Shown piece by piece: positions 42,043 through 58,300 of a stretch of DNA of 64,000 nt. The stretch is from assembly GCF_026212465.1 (NCBI RefSeq), contig NC_080053.1, positions 1,294,038-1,358,037 of the forward strand. The letters run 5' to 3'. The translations under genes were made by a program, and so were the position numbers. The stretch is from Amaranthus tricolor (taxonomy: Eukaryota > Streptophyta > Magnoliopsida > Caryophyllales > Amaranthaceae). Position 1 is the first letter of the stretch. Every line of letters starts with the position of its first letter. The notes below the pieces were generated by a model that did no database searches, was not told where the DNA came from, and saw only the letters and a program-made list of their open reading frames with translations.

Positions 42043-45000
42043 TTAGAATGAACAAGGATCAATGATCATTGAAGATGGAACGATGAAGAATGAACAAGGA
42101 TCAATGATTAATGAACAATGAACGATGAAGAATGAACAAGGATCAATGAGCATTGAAGAATGAATGATGAAGAATGAACAAGGATCAATGATCAATAAAC
42201 AATGAACGATGAAGAATGAACGAGGATCAATGAGCATTGTAGAATGAACGATGAAGAATGTACAAGGATCAATGATGAATAATGAATGAACGATGAAGAA
42301 TGAACAAGGATCAATGATCATTGAAGAATGAACGATGAAGAATGAACAAGGATTAATGATCATTGAAGAATGAACGATGAAGAATGAACAAGGATCAATG
42401 ATCAATGAACAATGAACGATGAAGAATGAACCAGGATCAACGAGCATTGAAGAATGAACGATTTAGAATGAACAAGGATCAATGATCATTCAAGATGGAA
42501 CGATGAAGAATGAACAAGGATCAATGATCATTGAAGAATGAACGATGAGAAATGAATATGGATCAATGATCATTAAAGAATGAACGATGAAGAATGAACA
42601 AGGATCAATGATCATTGAAGAATGAACGATGAAGAATGAACAATGAACGATGAAGAATGAACCAGGATCAATGAGCATTGAAGAATGAACGATTTAGAAT
42701 GAACAAGGATCAATGATCATTGAAGATGGAACGATGAAGAATGAATAGGATCAATGAGGATTGAAGAATGAATGATGAAGAATGAACAAGGATCAATGAT
42801 CAATGAACAATGAACGATGAGGAATGAACGAGGATCAATGAGCATTGTAGAATGAACGATGAAGAATGTACAAGGATCAATGATGAATAATGAATGAACG
42901 ATGAAGAATGAACAAGGATCAATGATCATTGAAGAATGAACGGTGAAGAATGAATATGGATCAATGATCATTAAAGAATGAACGATGAAGAATGAGCAAG
43001 GATCAATGATCATTGAAGAATGAACGATGAAGAATGAACAAGGATCAATGATCAATGAACAATGAACGATGAAGAATGAACCAGGATCAATGAGCAATGA
43101 AGAATGAACGATTTAGAATGAACAAGGATCAATGATCATTGAAGATGGAACGATGAAGAATGAACAAGGATCAATGATCATTGAAGAATGAACGATGAAG
43201 AATAAATATGGATCAATGATCATTAAAGAATGAACGATGAAGAATGAACAAGGATCAATGATCATTGAAGAATGAACGATGAAGAATGAACAAGGATCAA
43301 TGATCAATGAACAATGAACGATGAAGAATGAACCAGGATCAATGAGCATTGAAGAATGAACGATTTAGAATGAACAAGGATCAATGATCATTGAAGATGG
43401 AACGATGAAGAATGAACAAGGATCAATGATCATTAAAGAATGAACGATTTAGAATGAACAAGGATAATTGATCATTGAAGAATGAACGATGAAGAATGAA
43501 CAAGGATCAATGATCAATAATGAATGAACGATGAAGAATGAACAAGGATCAATGATTAATGAACAATGAACGATGAAGAATGAACAAGGATCAATGAGCA
43601 TTGAAGAATGAACGATGAAGAATGAACAAGGATCAATGATCAATGAACAATGAACGATGAAGAATGAAACAGGATCAATGAGCATTGTAGAATGAACGAT
43701 GAAGAATGTACAAGGATCAATGATGAATAATGAATGAACGATGAAGAATGAACAAGGTTCAATGATCATTGAAGAATGAACGATGAAGAATGAACAAGGA
43801 TCAATGATCATTGAAGAATGAACGATGAAGAATAAATATGGATCAATGATCATTAAAGAATGAACGATGAAGAATGAACAAGGATCAATGATCATTGAAG
43901 AATGAACGATGAAGAATGAACAAGGATCAATGATTAATGAACAATGAACGATGAAGAATGAACAAGGATCAATGAGCATTGAAGAATGAATGATGAAGAA
44001 TGAACAAGGATCAATGATCAATGAACAATGAAGGATGAAGAATGAACGAGGATCAATGAGCATTGTAGAATGAACGATGATGAATGTACAAGGATCAATG
44101 ATGAATAATGAATGAACGATGAAGAATGAACAAGGATCAATGATCATTGAAGAATGAACGATGAAGAATGAATATGGATCAATGATCATTAAAGAATGAA
44201 CGATGAAGAATGAGCAAGGATCAATGATCATTGAAGAATGAACGATGAAGAAAGAACAAGGTTCAATGATCAATGAACAATGAACGATGAAGAATGAACC
44301 AGGATCAATGAGCAATGAAGAATGAACGATTTAGAATGAACAAGGATCAATGATCATTGAAGATGGAACGATGAAGAATGAACAAGGATCAATAATCATT
44401 GAAGAATGAACGATGGAGAATGAATATGGATCAATGATCATTAAAGAATGAACGATGAAGAATGAACAAGGATCAATGATCATTGAAGAATGAACGATGA
44501 AGAATGAACAAGGATCAATGATCAATGAACAATGAACGATGAAGAATGAACCAGGATCAATGAGCATTGAAGAATGAACGATTTAGAATGAACAAGGATC
44601 AATGATCATTGAAGATGGAACGATGAAGAATGAACAAGGATCAATGATTAATGAACAATGAACGATGAAGAATGAACAAGGATCAATGAGCATTGAAGAA
44701 TGAATGATGAAGAATGAACAAGGATCAATGATCAATAAACAATGAACGATGAAGAATGAACGAGGATCAATGAGCATTGTAGAATGAACGATGAAGAATG
44801 TACAAGGATCAATGATGAATAATGAATGAACAATGAAGAATGAACAAGGATCAATGATCATTGAAGAATGAACGATGAAGAATGAATATGGATCAATGAT
44901 CATTAAAGAATGAACGATGAAGAATGAACAAGGATCAATGATCATTAAAGAATGAACGATGAAGAATGAACAAGGATCAATGATCAATGAACAATGAACG

Positions 45001-48000
45001 ATGAAGAATGAACCAGGATCAATGAGCATTGAAGAATGAATGATTTAGAATGAACAAGGATCAATGATCATTCAAGATGGAACGATGAAGAATGAACAAG
45101 GATCAATGATCATTGAAGAATGAACGATGAGAAATGAATATGGATCAATGATCATTAAAGAATGAACGATGAAGAATGAACAAGGATCAATGATCAATAA
45201 ACAATGAACGATGAAGAATGAACCAGGATCAATGAGCAATGAAGAATGAACGATTTAGAATGAACAAGGATCAATGATCATTGAAGATGGAACGATGAAG
45301 AATGAACAAGGATCAATGATCATTGAAGAATGAACGATGAAGAATGAATATGGATCAATGATCATTAAAGAATGAACGATGAAGAATGAACAAGGATCAA
45401 TGATCATTGAAGAATGAACGATGAAGAATGAACAAGGATCAATGATCAATGAACAATGAACGATGAAGAATGAACCAGGATCAATGAGCATTGAAGAATG
45501 AACGATTTAGAATGAACAAGGATCAATGATCATTGAAGATGGAACGATGAAGAATGAACAAGGATCAATGATTAATGAACAATGAACGATGAAGAATGAA
45601 CAAGGATCAATGAGCATTGAAGAATGAATGATGAAGAATGAACAAGGATCAATGATCAATAAACAATGAACGATGAAGAATGAACGAGGATCAATGAGCA
45701 TTGTAGAATGAACGATGAAGAATGTACAAGGATCAATGATGAATAATGAATGAACGATGAAGAATGAACAAGGATCAATGATCATTGAAGAATGAACGAT
45801 GAAGAATGAACAAGGATTAATGATCATTGAAGAATGAACGATGAAGAATGAACAAGGATCAATGATCAATGAACAATGAACGATGAAGAATGAACCAGGA
45901 TCAACGAGCATTGAAGAATGAACGATTTAGAATGAACAAGGATCAATGATCATTCAAGATGGAACGATGAAGAATGAACAAGGATCAATGATCATTGAAG
46001 AATGAACGATGAGAAATGAATATGGATCAATGATCATTAAAGAATGAACGATGAAGAATGAACAAGGATCAATGATCATTGAAGAATGAACGATGAAGAA
46101 TGAACAATGAACGATGAAGAATGAACCAGGATCAATGAGCATTGAAGAATGAACGATTTAGAATGAACAAGGATCAATGATCATTGAAGATGGAACGATG
46201 AAGAATGAATAGGATCAATGAGCATTGAAGAATGAATGATGAAGAATGAACAAGGATCAATGATCAATGAACAATGAACGATGAGGAATGAACGAGGATC
46301 AATGAGCATTGTAGAATGAACGATGAAGAATGTACAAGGATCAATGATGAATAATGAATGAACGATGAAGAATGAACAAGGATCAATGATCATTGAAGAA
46401 TGAACGGTGAAGAATGAATATGGATCAATGATCATTAAAGAATGAACGATGAAGAATGAGCAAGGATCAATGATCATTGAAGAATGAACGATGAAGAATG
46501 AACAAGGATCAATGATCAATGAACAATGAACGATGAAGAATGAACCAGGATCAATGAGCAATGAAGAATGAACGATTTAGAATGAACAAGGATCAATGAT
46601 CATTGAAGATGGAACGATGAAGAATGAACAAGGATCAATGATCATTGAAGAATGAACGATGAAGAATAAATATGGATCAATGATCATTAAAGAATGAACG
46701 ATGAAGAATGAACAAGGATCAATGATCATTGAAGAATGAACGATGAAGAATGAACAAGGATCAATGATCAATGAACAATGAACGATGAAGAATGAACCAG
46801 GATCAATGAGCATTGAAGAATGAACGATTTAGAATGAACAAGGATCAATGATCATTGAAGATGGAACGATGAAGAATGAACAAGGATCAATGATCATTAA
46901 AGAATGAACGATTTAGAATGAACAAGGATAATTGATCATTGAAGAATGAACGATGAAGAATGAACAAGGATCAATGATCAATAATGAATGAACGATGAAG
47001 AATGAACAAGGATCAATGATTAATGAACAATGAACGATGAAGAATGAACAAGGATCAATGAGCATTGAAGAATGAACGATGAAGAATGAACAAGGATCAA
47101 TGATCAATGAACAATGAACGATGAAGAATGAAACAGGATCAATGAGCATTGTAGAATGAACGATGAAGAATGTACAAGGATCAATGATGAATAATGAATG
47201 AACGATGAAGAATGAACAAGGTTCAATGATCATTGAAGAATGAACGATGAAGAATGAACAAGGATCAATGATCATTGAAGAATGAACGATGAAGAATAAA
47301 TATGGATCAATGATCATTAAAGAATGAACGATGAAGAATGAACAAGGATCAATGATCATTGAAGAATGAACGATGAAGAATGAACAAGGATCAATGATTA
47401 ATGAACAATGAACGATGAAGAATGAACAAGGATCAATGAGCATTGAAGAATGAATGATGAAGAATGAACAAGGATCAATGATCAATGAACAATGAAGGAT
47501 GAAGAATGAACGAGGATCAATGAGCATTGTAGAATGAACGATGATGAATGTACAAGGATCAATGATGAATAATGAATGAACGATGAAGAATGAACAAGGA
47601 TCAATGATCATTGAAGAATGAACGATGAAGAATGAATATGGATCAATGATCATTAAAGAATGAACGATGAAGAATGAGCAAGGATCAATGATCATTGAAG
47701 AATGAACGATGAAGAAAGAACAAGGTTCAATGATCAATGAACAATGAACGATGAAGAATGAACCAGGATCAATGAGCAATGAAGAATGAACGATTTAGAA
47801 TGAACAAGGATCAATGATCATTGAAGATGGAACGATGAAGAATGAACAAGGATCAATAATCATTGAAGAATGAACGATGGAGAATGAATATGGATCAATG
47901 ATCATTAAAGAATGAACGATGAAGAATGAACAAGGATCAATGATCATTGAAGAATGAACGATGAAGAATGAACAAGGATCAATGATCAATGAACAATGAA

Positions 48001-51000
48001 CGATGAAGAATGAACCAGGATCAATGAGCATTGAAGAATGAACGATTTAGAATGAACAAGGATCAATGATCATTGAAGATGGAACGATGAAGAATGAACA
48101 AGGATCAATGATTAATGAACAATGAACGATGAAGAATGAACAAGGATCAATGAGCATTGAAGAATGAATGATGAAGAATGAACAAGGATCAATGATCAAT
48201 AAACAATGAACGATGAAGAATGAACGAGGATCAATGAGCATTGTAGAATGAACGATGAAGAATGTACAAGGATCAATGATGAATAATGAATGAACAATGA
48301 AGAATGAACAAGGATCAATGATCATTGAAGAATGAACGATGAAGAATGAATATGGATCAATGATCATTAAAGAATGAACGATGAAGAATGAACAAGGATC
48401 AATGATCATTGAAGAATGAACGATGAAGAATGAACAAGGATCAATGATCAATGAACAATGAACGATGAAGAATGAACCAGGATCAATGAGCATTGAAGAA
48501 TGAATGATTTAGAATGAACAAGGATCAATGATCATTCAAGATGGAACGATGAAGAATGAACAAGGATCAATGATCATTGAAGAATGAACGATGAGAAATG
48601 AATATGGATCAATGATCATTAAAGAATGAACGATGAAGAATGAACAAGGATCAATGATCAATAAACAATGAACGATGAAGAATGAACCAGGATCAATGAG
48701 CAATGAAGAATGAACGATTTAGAATGAACAAGGATCAATGATCATTGAAGATGGAACGATGAAGAATGAACAAGGATCAATGATCATTGAAGAATGAACG
48801 ATGAAGAATGAATATGGATCAATGATCATTAAAGAATGAACGATGAAGAATGAACAAGGATCAATGATCATTGAAGAATGAAAGATGAAGAATGAACAAG
48901 GATCAATGATCATTGAAGATGGAACGATGAAGAATGAACAAGGATCAATGATCATTGAAGAATGAACGATGAAAAATGAATATGGATCAATGATCATTAA
49001 AAATGAACGATGAAGAATGAACAAGGATCAATGATCATTGAAGAATGAACGATGAGAAATGAATATGGATCAATGATCATTAAAGAATGAACGATGAAGA
49101 ATGAACAAGGATCAATGATCATTGAAGAATGAACGATGAAGAATGAACAAGGATCAATGAGCAATGAACAATGAACGATGAAGAATGAACCAGGATCAAT
49201 GAGCATTGAAGAATGAACGATTTAGAATGAACAAGGATCAATGATCATTGAAGATGGAACGATGAAGAATGAACAAGGATCAATGATTAATGAACAATGA
49301 ACGATGAAGAATGAACAAGGATCAATGATCATTGAAGAATGAACGATGAAGAATGAACAAGGATCAATGATCAATGAACAATGAACGATGAAGAATGAAC
49401 CAGGATCAATGAGCATTGAAGAATGAATGATTTAGAATGAACAAGGATCAATGATCATTCAAGATGGAACGATGAAGAATGAACAAGGATCAATGATCAT
49501 TGAAGAATGAACGATGAGAAATGAATATGGATCAATGATCATTAAAGAATGAACGATGAAGAATGAACAAGGATCAATGATCAATAAACAATGAACGATG
49601 AAGAATGAACCAGGATCAATGAGCAATGAAGAATGAACGATTTAGAATGAACAAGGATCAATGATCATTGAAGATGGAACGATGAAGAATGAACAAGGAT
49701 CAATGATCATTGAAGAATGAACGATGAAGAATGAATATGGATCAATGATCATTAAAGAATGAACGATGAAGAATGAACAAGGATCAATGATCATTGAAGA
49801 ATGAACGATGAAGAATGAACAAGGATCAATGATTAATGAACAATGAACGATGAAGAATGAACAAGGATCAATGAGCATTGAAGAATGAATGATGAAGAAT
49901 GAACAAGGATCAATGATCAATGAACAATGAAGGATGAAGAATGAACGAGGATCAATGAGCATTGTAGAATGAACGATGAAGAATGTACAAGGATCAATGA
50001 TGAATAATGAATGAACGATGAAGAATGAACAAGGATCAATGATCATTGAAGAATGAACGGTGAAGAATGAATATGGATCAATGATCATTAAAGAATGAAC
50101 GATGAAGAATGAGCAAGGATCAATGATCATTGAAGAATGAACGATGAAGAATGAACAAGGATCAATGATCAATGAACAATGAACGATGAAGAATGAACCA
50201 GGATCAATGAGCAATGAAGAATGAACGATTTAGAATGAACAAGGATCAATGATCATTGAAGATGGAACGATGAAGAATGAACAAGGATCAATGATCATTG
50301 AAGAATGAACGATGAAGAATAAATATGGATCAATGATCATTAAAGAATGAACGATGAAGAATGAACAAGGATCAATGATCATTGAAGAATGAACGATGAA
50401 GAATGAACAAGGATCAATGATCAATGAACAATGAACGATGAAGAATGAACCAGGATCAATGAGCATTGAAGAATGAACGATTTAGAATGAACAAGGATCA
50501 ATGATCATTGAAGATGGAACGATGAAGAATGAACAAGGATCAATGATCATTAAAGAATGAACGATTTAGAATGAACAAGGATAATTGATCATTGAAGAAT
50601 GAACGATGAAGAATGAACAAGGATCAATGATCAATAATGAATGAACGATGAAGAATGAACAAGGATCAATGATTAATGAACAATGAACGATGAAGAATGA
50701 ACAAGGATCAATGAGCATTGAAGAATGAACGATGAAGAATGAACAAGGATCAATGATCAATGAACAATGAACGATGAAGAATGAAACAGGATCAATGAGC
50801 ATTGTAGAATGAACGATGAAGAATGTACAAGGATCAATGATGAATAATGAATGAACGATGAAGAATGAACAAGGTTCAATGATCATTGAAGAATGAACGA
50901 TGAAGAATGAACAAGGATCAATGATCATTGAAGAATGAACGATGAAGAATAAATATGGATCAATGATCATTAAAGAATGAACGATGAAGAATGAACAAGG

Positions 51001-52371
51001 ATCAATGATCATTGAAGAATGAACGATGAAGAATGAACAAGGATCAATGATTAATGAACAATGAACGATGAAGAATGAACAAGGATCAATGAGCATTGAA
51101 GAATGAATGATGAAGAATGAACAAGGATCAATGATCAATGAACAATGAAGGATGAAGAATGAACGAGGATCAATGAGCATTGTAGAATGAACGATGATGA
51201 ATGTACAAGGATCAATGATGAATAATGAATGAACGATGAAGAATGAACAAGGATCAATGATCATTGAAGAATGAACGATGAAGAATGAATATGGATCAAT
51301 GATCATTAAAGAATGAACGATGAAGAATGAGCAAGGATCAATGATCATTGAAGAATGAACGATGAAGAAAGAACAAGGTTCAATGATCAATGAACAATGA
51401 ACGATGAAGAATGAACCAGGATCAATGAGCAATGAAGAATGAACGATTTAGAATGAACAAGGATCAATGATCATTGAAGATGGAACGATGAAGAATGAAC
51501 AAGGATCAATAATCATTGAAGAATGAACGATGGAGAATGAATATGGATCAATGATCATTAAAGAATGAACGATGAAGAATGAACAAGGATCAATGATCAT
51601 TGAAGAATGAACGATGAAGAATGAACAAGGATCAATGATCAATGAACAATGAACGATGAAGAATGAACCAGGATCAATGAGCATTGAAGAATGAACGATT
51701 TAGAATGAACAAGGATCAATGATCATTGAAGATGGAACGATGAAGAATGAACAAGGATCAATGATTAATGAACAATGAACGATGAAGAATGAACCAGGAT
51801 CAATGAGCATTGAAGAATGAATGATGAAGAATGAACAAGGATCAATGATCAATAAACAATGAACGATGAAGAATGAACGAGGATCAATGAGCATTGTAGA
51901 ATGAACGATGAAGAATGTACAAGGATCAATGATGAATAATGAATGAACAATGAAGAATGAACAAGGATCAATGATCATTGAAGAATGAACGATGAAGAAT
52001 GAATATGGATCAATGATCATTAAAGAATGAACGATGAAGAATGAACAAGGATCAATGATCATTGAAGAATGAACGATGAAGAATGAACAAGGATCAATGA
52101 TCAATGAACAATGAACGATGAAGAATGAACCAGGATCAATGAGCATTGAAGAATGAATGATTTAGAATGAACAAGGATCAATGATCATTCAAGATGGAAC
52201 GATGAAGAATGAACAAGGATCAATGATCATTGAAGAATGAACGATGAGAAATGAATATGGATCAATGATCATTAAAGAATGAACGATGAAGAATGAACAA
52301 GGATCAATGATCAATAAACAATGAACGATGAAGAATGAACCAGGATCAATGAGCAATGAAGAATGAACGAT
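42043..52371. repeat. Higher-order repeat block B (3,464 and 3,653-bp units)
   Basis: Variant patterns at 42043, 42717, 43449, 44331 and 45255 recur 3,464 bp later at 45507, 46181, 46913, 47795 and 48719. Those at 46913, 47795, 48719 and 49642 recur 3,653 bp later at 50566, 51448, 52372 and 53295. The units share segments with block A but in a different arrangement. Confidence 0.8.
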
Positions 52372-55300
52372 TCAGAATGAACAAGGATCAATGATCATTG
52401 AAGATGGAACGATGAAGAATGAACAAGGATCAATGATCATTGAAGAATGAACGATGAAGAATGAATATGGATCAATGATCATTAAAGAATGAACGATGAA
52501 GAATGAACAAGGATCAATGATCATTGAAGAATAAACGATGAAGAATGAACAAGGATCAATGATCATTGAAGATGGAACGATGAAGAATGAACAAGGATCA
52601 ATGATCATTGAAGAATGAACGATGAAAAATGAATATGGATCAATGATCATTAAAAATGAACGATGAAGAATGAACAAGGATCAATGATCATTGAAGAATG
52701 AACGATGAGAAATGAATATGGATCAATGATCATTAAAGAATGAACGATGAAGAATGAACAAGGATCAATGATCATTGAAGAATGAACGATGAAGAATGAA
52801 CAAGGATCAATGAGCAATGAACAATGAACGATGAAGAATGAACCAGGATCAATGAGCATTGAAGAATGAACGATTTAGAATGAACAAGGATCAATGATCA
52901 TTGAAGATGGAACGATGAAGAATGAACAAGGATCAATGATTAATGAACAATGAACGATGAAGAATGAACAAGGATCAATGATCATTGAAGAATGAACGAT
53001 GAAGAATGAACAAGGATCAATGATCAATGAACAATGAACGATGAAGAATGAACCAGGATCAATGAGCATTGAAGAATGAATGATTTAGAATGAACAAGGA
53101 TCAATGATCATTCAAGATGGAACGATGAAGAATGAACAAGGATCAATGATCATTGAAGAATGAACGATGAGAAATGAATATGGATCAATGATCATTAAAG
53201 AATGAACGATGAAGAATGAACAAGGATCAATGATCAATAAACAATGAACGATGAAGAATGAACCAGGATCAATGAGCAATGAAGAATGAACGATTTAGAA
53301 TGAACAAGGATCAATGATCATTGAAGATGGAACGATGAAGAATGAACAAGGATCAATGATCATTGAAGAATGAACGATGAAGAATGAATATGGATCAATG
53401 ATCATTAAAGAATGAACGATGAAGAATGAACAAGGATCAATGATCATTGAAGAATGAACGATGAAGAATGAACAAGGATCAATGATTAATGAACAATGAA
53501 CGATGAAGAATGAACAAGGATCAATGAGCATTGAAGAATGAATGATGAAGAATGAACAAGGATCAATGATCAATGAACAATGAAGGATGAAGAATGAACG
53601 AGGATCAATGAGCATTGTAGAATGAACGATGATGAATGTACAAGGATCAATGATGAATAATGAATGAACGATGAAGAATGAACAAGGATCAATGATCATT
53701 GAAGAATGAACGATGAAGAATGAATATGGATCAATGATCATTAAAGAATGAACGATGAAGAATGAGCAAGGATCAATGATCATTGAAGAATGAACGATGA
53801 AGAAAGAACAAGGTTCAATGATCAATGAACAATGAACGATGAAGAATGAACCAGGATCAATGAGCAATGAAGAATGAACGATTTAGAATGAACAAGGATC
53901 AATGATCATTGAAGATGGAACGATGAAGAATGAACAAGGATCAATAATCATTGAAGAATGAACGATGGAGAATGAATATGGATCAATGATCATTAAAGAA
54001 TGAACGATGAAGAATGAACCAGGATCAATGAGCATTGAAGAATGAACGATGAAGAATGAACAAGGATCAATGATCATTGAAGATGGAACGATGAAGAATG
54101 AACAAGGATCAATGATTAATGAACAATGAACGATGAAGAATGAACAAGGATCAATGAGCATTGAAGAATGAATGATGAAGAATGAACAAGGATCAATGAT
54201 CAATAAACAATGAACGATGAAGAATGAACGAGGATCAATGAGCATTGTAGAATGAACGATGAAGAATGTACAAGGATCAATGATGAATAATGAATGAACA
54301 ATGAAGAATGAACAAGGATCAATGATCATTGAAGAATGAACGATGAAGAATGAATATGGATCAATGATCATTAAAGAATGAACGATGAAGAATGAACAAG
54401 GATCAATGATCATTGAAGAATGAACGATGAAGAATGAACAAGGATCAATGATCAATGAACAATGAACGATGAAGAATGAACCAGGATCAATGAGCATTGA
54501 AGAATGAATGATTTAGAATGAACAAGGATCAATGATCATTCAAGATGGAACGATGAAGAATGAACAAGGATCAATGATCATTGAAGAATGAACGATGAGA
54601 AATGAATATGGATCAATGATCATTAAAGAATGAACGATGAAGAATGAACAAGGATCAATGATCAATAAACAATGAACGATGAAGAATGAACCAGGATCAA
54701 TGAGCAATGAAGAATGAACGATTTAGAATGAACAAGGATCAATGATCATTGAAGATGGAACGATGAAGAATGAACAAGGATCAATGATCATTGAAGAATG
54801 AACGATGAAGAATGAATATGGATCAATGATCATTAAAGAATGAACGATGAAGAATGAACAAGGATCAATGATCATTGAAGAATAAACGATGAAGAATGAA
54901 CAAGGATCAATGATCATTGAAGATGGAACGATGAAGAATGAACAAGGATCAATGATCATTGAAGAATGAACGATGAAAAATGAATATGGATCAATGATCA
55001 TTAAAAATGAACGATGAAGAATGAACAAGGATCAATGATCATTGAAGAATGAACGATGAGAAATGAATATGGATCAATGATCATTAAAGAATGAACGATG
55101 AAGAATGAACAAGGATCAATGATCATTGAAGAATGAACGATGAAGAATGAACAAGGATCAATGAGCAATGAACAATGAACGATGAAGAATGAACCAGGAT
55201 CAATGAGCATTGAAGAATGAACGATTTAGAATGAACAAGGATCAATGATCATTGAAGATGGAACGATGAAGAATGAACAAGGATCAATGATTAATGAACA

Positions 55301-58300
55301 ATGAACGATGAAGAATGAACAAGGATCAATGATCATTGAAGAATGAACGATGAAGAATGAACAAGGATCAATGATCAATGAACAATGAACGATGAAGAAT
55401 GAACCAGGATCAATGAGCATTGAAGAATGAATGATTTAGAATGAACAAGGATCAATGATCATTCAAGATGGAACGATGAAGAATGAACAAGGATCAATGA
55501 TCATTGAAGAATGAACGATGAGAAATGAATATGGATCAATGATCATTAAAGAATGAACGATGAAGAATGAACAAGGATCAATGATCAATAAACAATGAAC
55601 GATGAAGAATGAACCAGGATCAATGAGCAATGAAGAATGAACGATTTAGAATGAACAAGGATCAATGATCATTGAAGATGGAACGATGAAGAATGAACAA
55701 GGATCAATGATCATTGAAGAATGAACGATGAAGAATGAATATGGATCAATGATCATTAAAGAATGAACGATGAAGAATGAACAAGGATCAATGATCATTG
55801 AAGAATGAACGATGAAGAATGAACAAGGATCAATGATTAATGAACAATGAACGATGAAGAATGAACAAGGATCAATGAGCATTGAAGAATGAATGATGAA
55901 GAATGAACAAGGATCAATGATCAATGAACAATGAAGGATGAAGAATGAACGAGGATCAATGAGCATTGTAGAATGAACGATGATGAATGTACAAGGATCA
56001 ATGATGAATAATGAATGAACGATGAAGAATGAACAAGGATCAATGATCATTGAAGAATGAACGATGAAGAATGAATATGGATCAATGATCATTAAAGAAT
56101 GAACGATGAAGAATGAGCAAGGATCAATGATCATTGAAGAATGAACGATGAAGAAAGAACAAGGTTCAATGATCAATGAACAATGAACGATGAAGAATGA
56201 ACCAGGATCAATGAGCAATGAAGAATGAACGATTTAGAATGAACAAGGATCAATGATCATTGAAGATGGAACGATGAAGAATGAACAAGGATCAATAATC
56301 ATTGAAGAATGAACGATGGAGAATGAATATGGATCAATGATCATTAAAGAATGAACGATGAAGAATGAACCAGGATCAATGAGCATTGAAGAATGAACGA
56401 TGAAGAATGAACAAGGATCAATGATCATTGAAGATGGAACGATGAAGAATGAACAAGGATCAATGATTAATGAACAATGAACGATGAAGAATGAACAAGA
56501 ATCAATGAGCATTGAAGAATGAATGATGAAGAATGAACAAGGATCAATGATCAATAAACAATGAACGATGAAGAATGAACGAGGATCAATGAGCATTGTA
56601 GAATGAACGATGAAGAATGTACAAGGATCAATGATGAATAATGAATGAACAATGAAGAATGAACAAGGATCAATGATCATTGAAGAATGAACGATGAAGA
56701 ATGAATATGGATCAATGATCATTAAAGAATGAACGATGAAGAATGAACAAGGATCAATGATCATTGAAGAATGAACGATGAAGAATGAACAAGGATCAAT
56801 GATCAATGAACAATGAACGATGAAGAATGAACCAGGATCAATGAGCATTGAAGAATGAATGATTTAGAATGAACAAGGATCAATGATCATTCAAGATGGA
56901 ACGATGAAGAATGAACAAGGATCAATGATCATTGAAGAATGAACGATGAGAAATGAATATGGATCAATGATCATTAAAGAATGAACGATGAAGAATGAAC
57001 AAGGATCAATGATCAATAAACAATGAACGATGAAGAATGAACCAGGATCAATGAGCAATGAAGAATGAACGATTTAGAATGAACAAGGATCAATGATCAT
57101 TGAAGATGGAACGATGAAGAATGAACAAGGATCAATGATCATTGAAGAATGAACGATGAAGAATGAATATGGATCAATGATCATTAAAGAATGAACGATG
57201 AAGAATGAACAAGGATCAATGATCATTGAAGAATAAACGATGAAGAATGAACAAGGATCAATGATCATTGAAGATGGAACGATGAAGAATGAACAAGGAT
57301 CAATGATCATTGAAGAATGAACGATGAAAAATGAATATGGATCAATGATCATTAAAAATGAACGATGAAGAATGAACAAGGATCAATGATCATTGAAGAA
57401 TGAACGATGAGAAATGAATATGGATCAATGATCATTAAAGAATGAACGATGAAGAATGAACAAGGATCAATGATCATTGAAGAATGAACGATGAAGAATG
57501 AACAAGGATCAATGAGCAATGAACAATGAACGATGAAGAATGAACCAGGATCAATGAGCATTGAAGAATGAACGATTTAGAATGAACAAGGATCAATGAT
57601 CATTGAAGATGGAACGATGAAGAATGAACAAGGATCAATGATTAATGAACAATGAACGATGAAGAATGAACAAGGATCAATGATCATTGAAGAATGAACG
57701 ATGAAGAATGAACAAGGATCAATGATCAATGAACAATGAACGATGAAGAATGAACCAGGATCAATGAGCATTGAAGAATGAATGATTTAGAATGAACAAG
57801 GATCAATGATCATTCAAGATGGAACGATGAAGAATGAACAAGGATCAATGATCATTGAAGAATGAACGATGAGAAATGAATATGGATCAATGATCATTAA
57901 AGAATGAACGATGAAGAATGAACAAGGATCAATGATCAATAAACAATGAACGATGAAGAATGAACCAGGATCAATGAGCAATGAAGAATGAACGATTTAG
58001 AATGAACAAGGATCAATGATCATTGAAGATGGAACGATGAAGAATGAACAAGGATCAATGATCATTGAAGAATGAACGATGAAGAATGAATATGGATCAA
58101 TGATCATTAAAGAATGAACGATGAAGAATGAACAAGGATCAATGATCATTGAAGAATGAACGATGAAGAATGAACAAGGATCAATGATTAATGAACAATG
58201 AACGATGAAGAATGAACAAGGATCAATGAGCATTGAAGAATGAATGATGAAGAATGAACAAGGATCAATGATCAATGAACAATGAAGGATGAAGAATGAA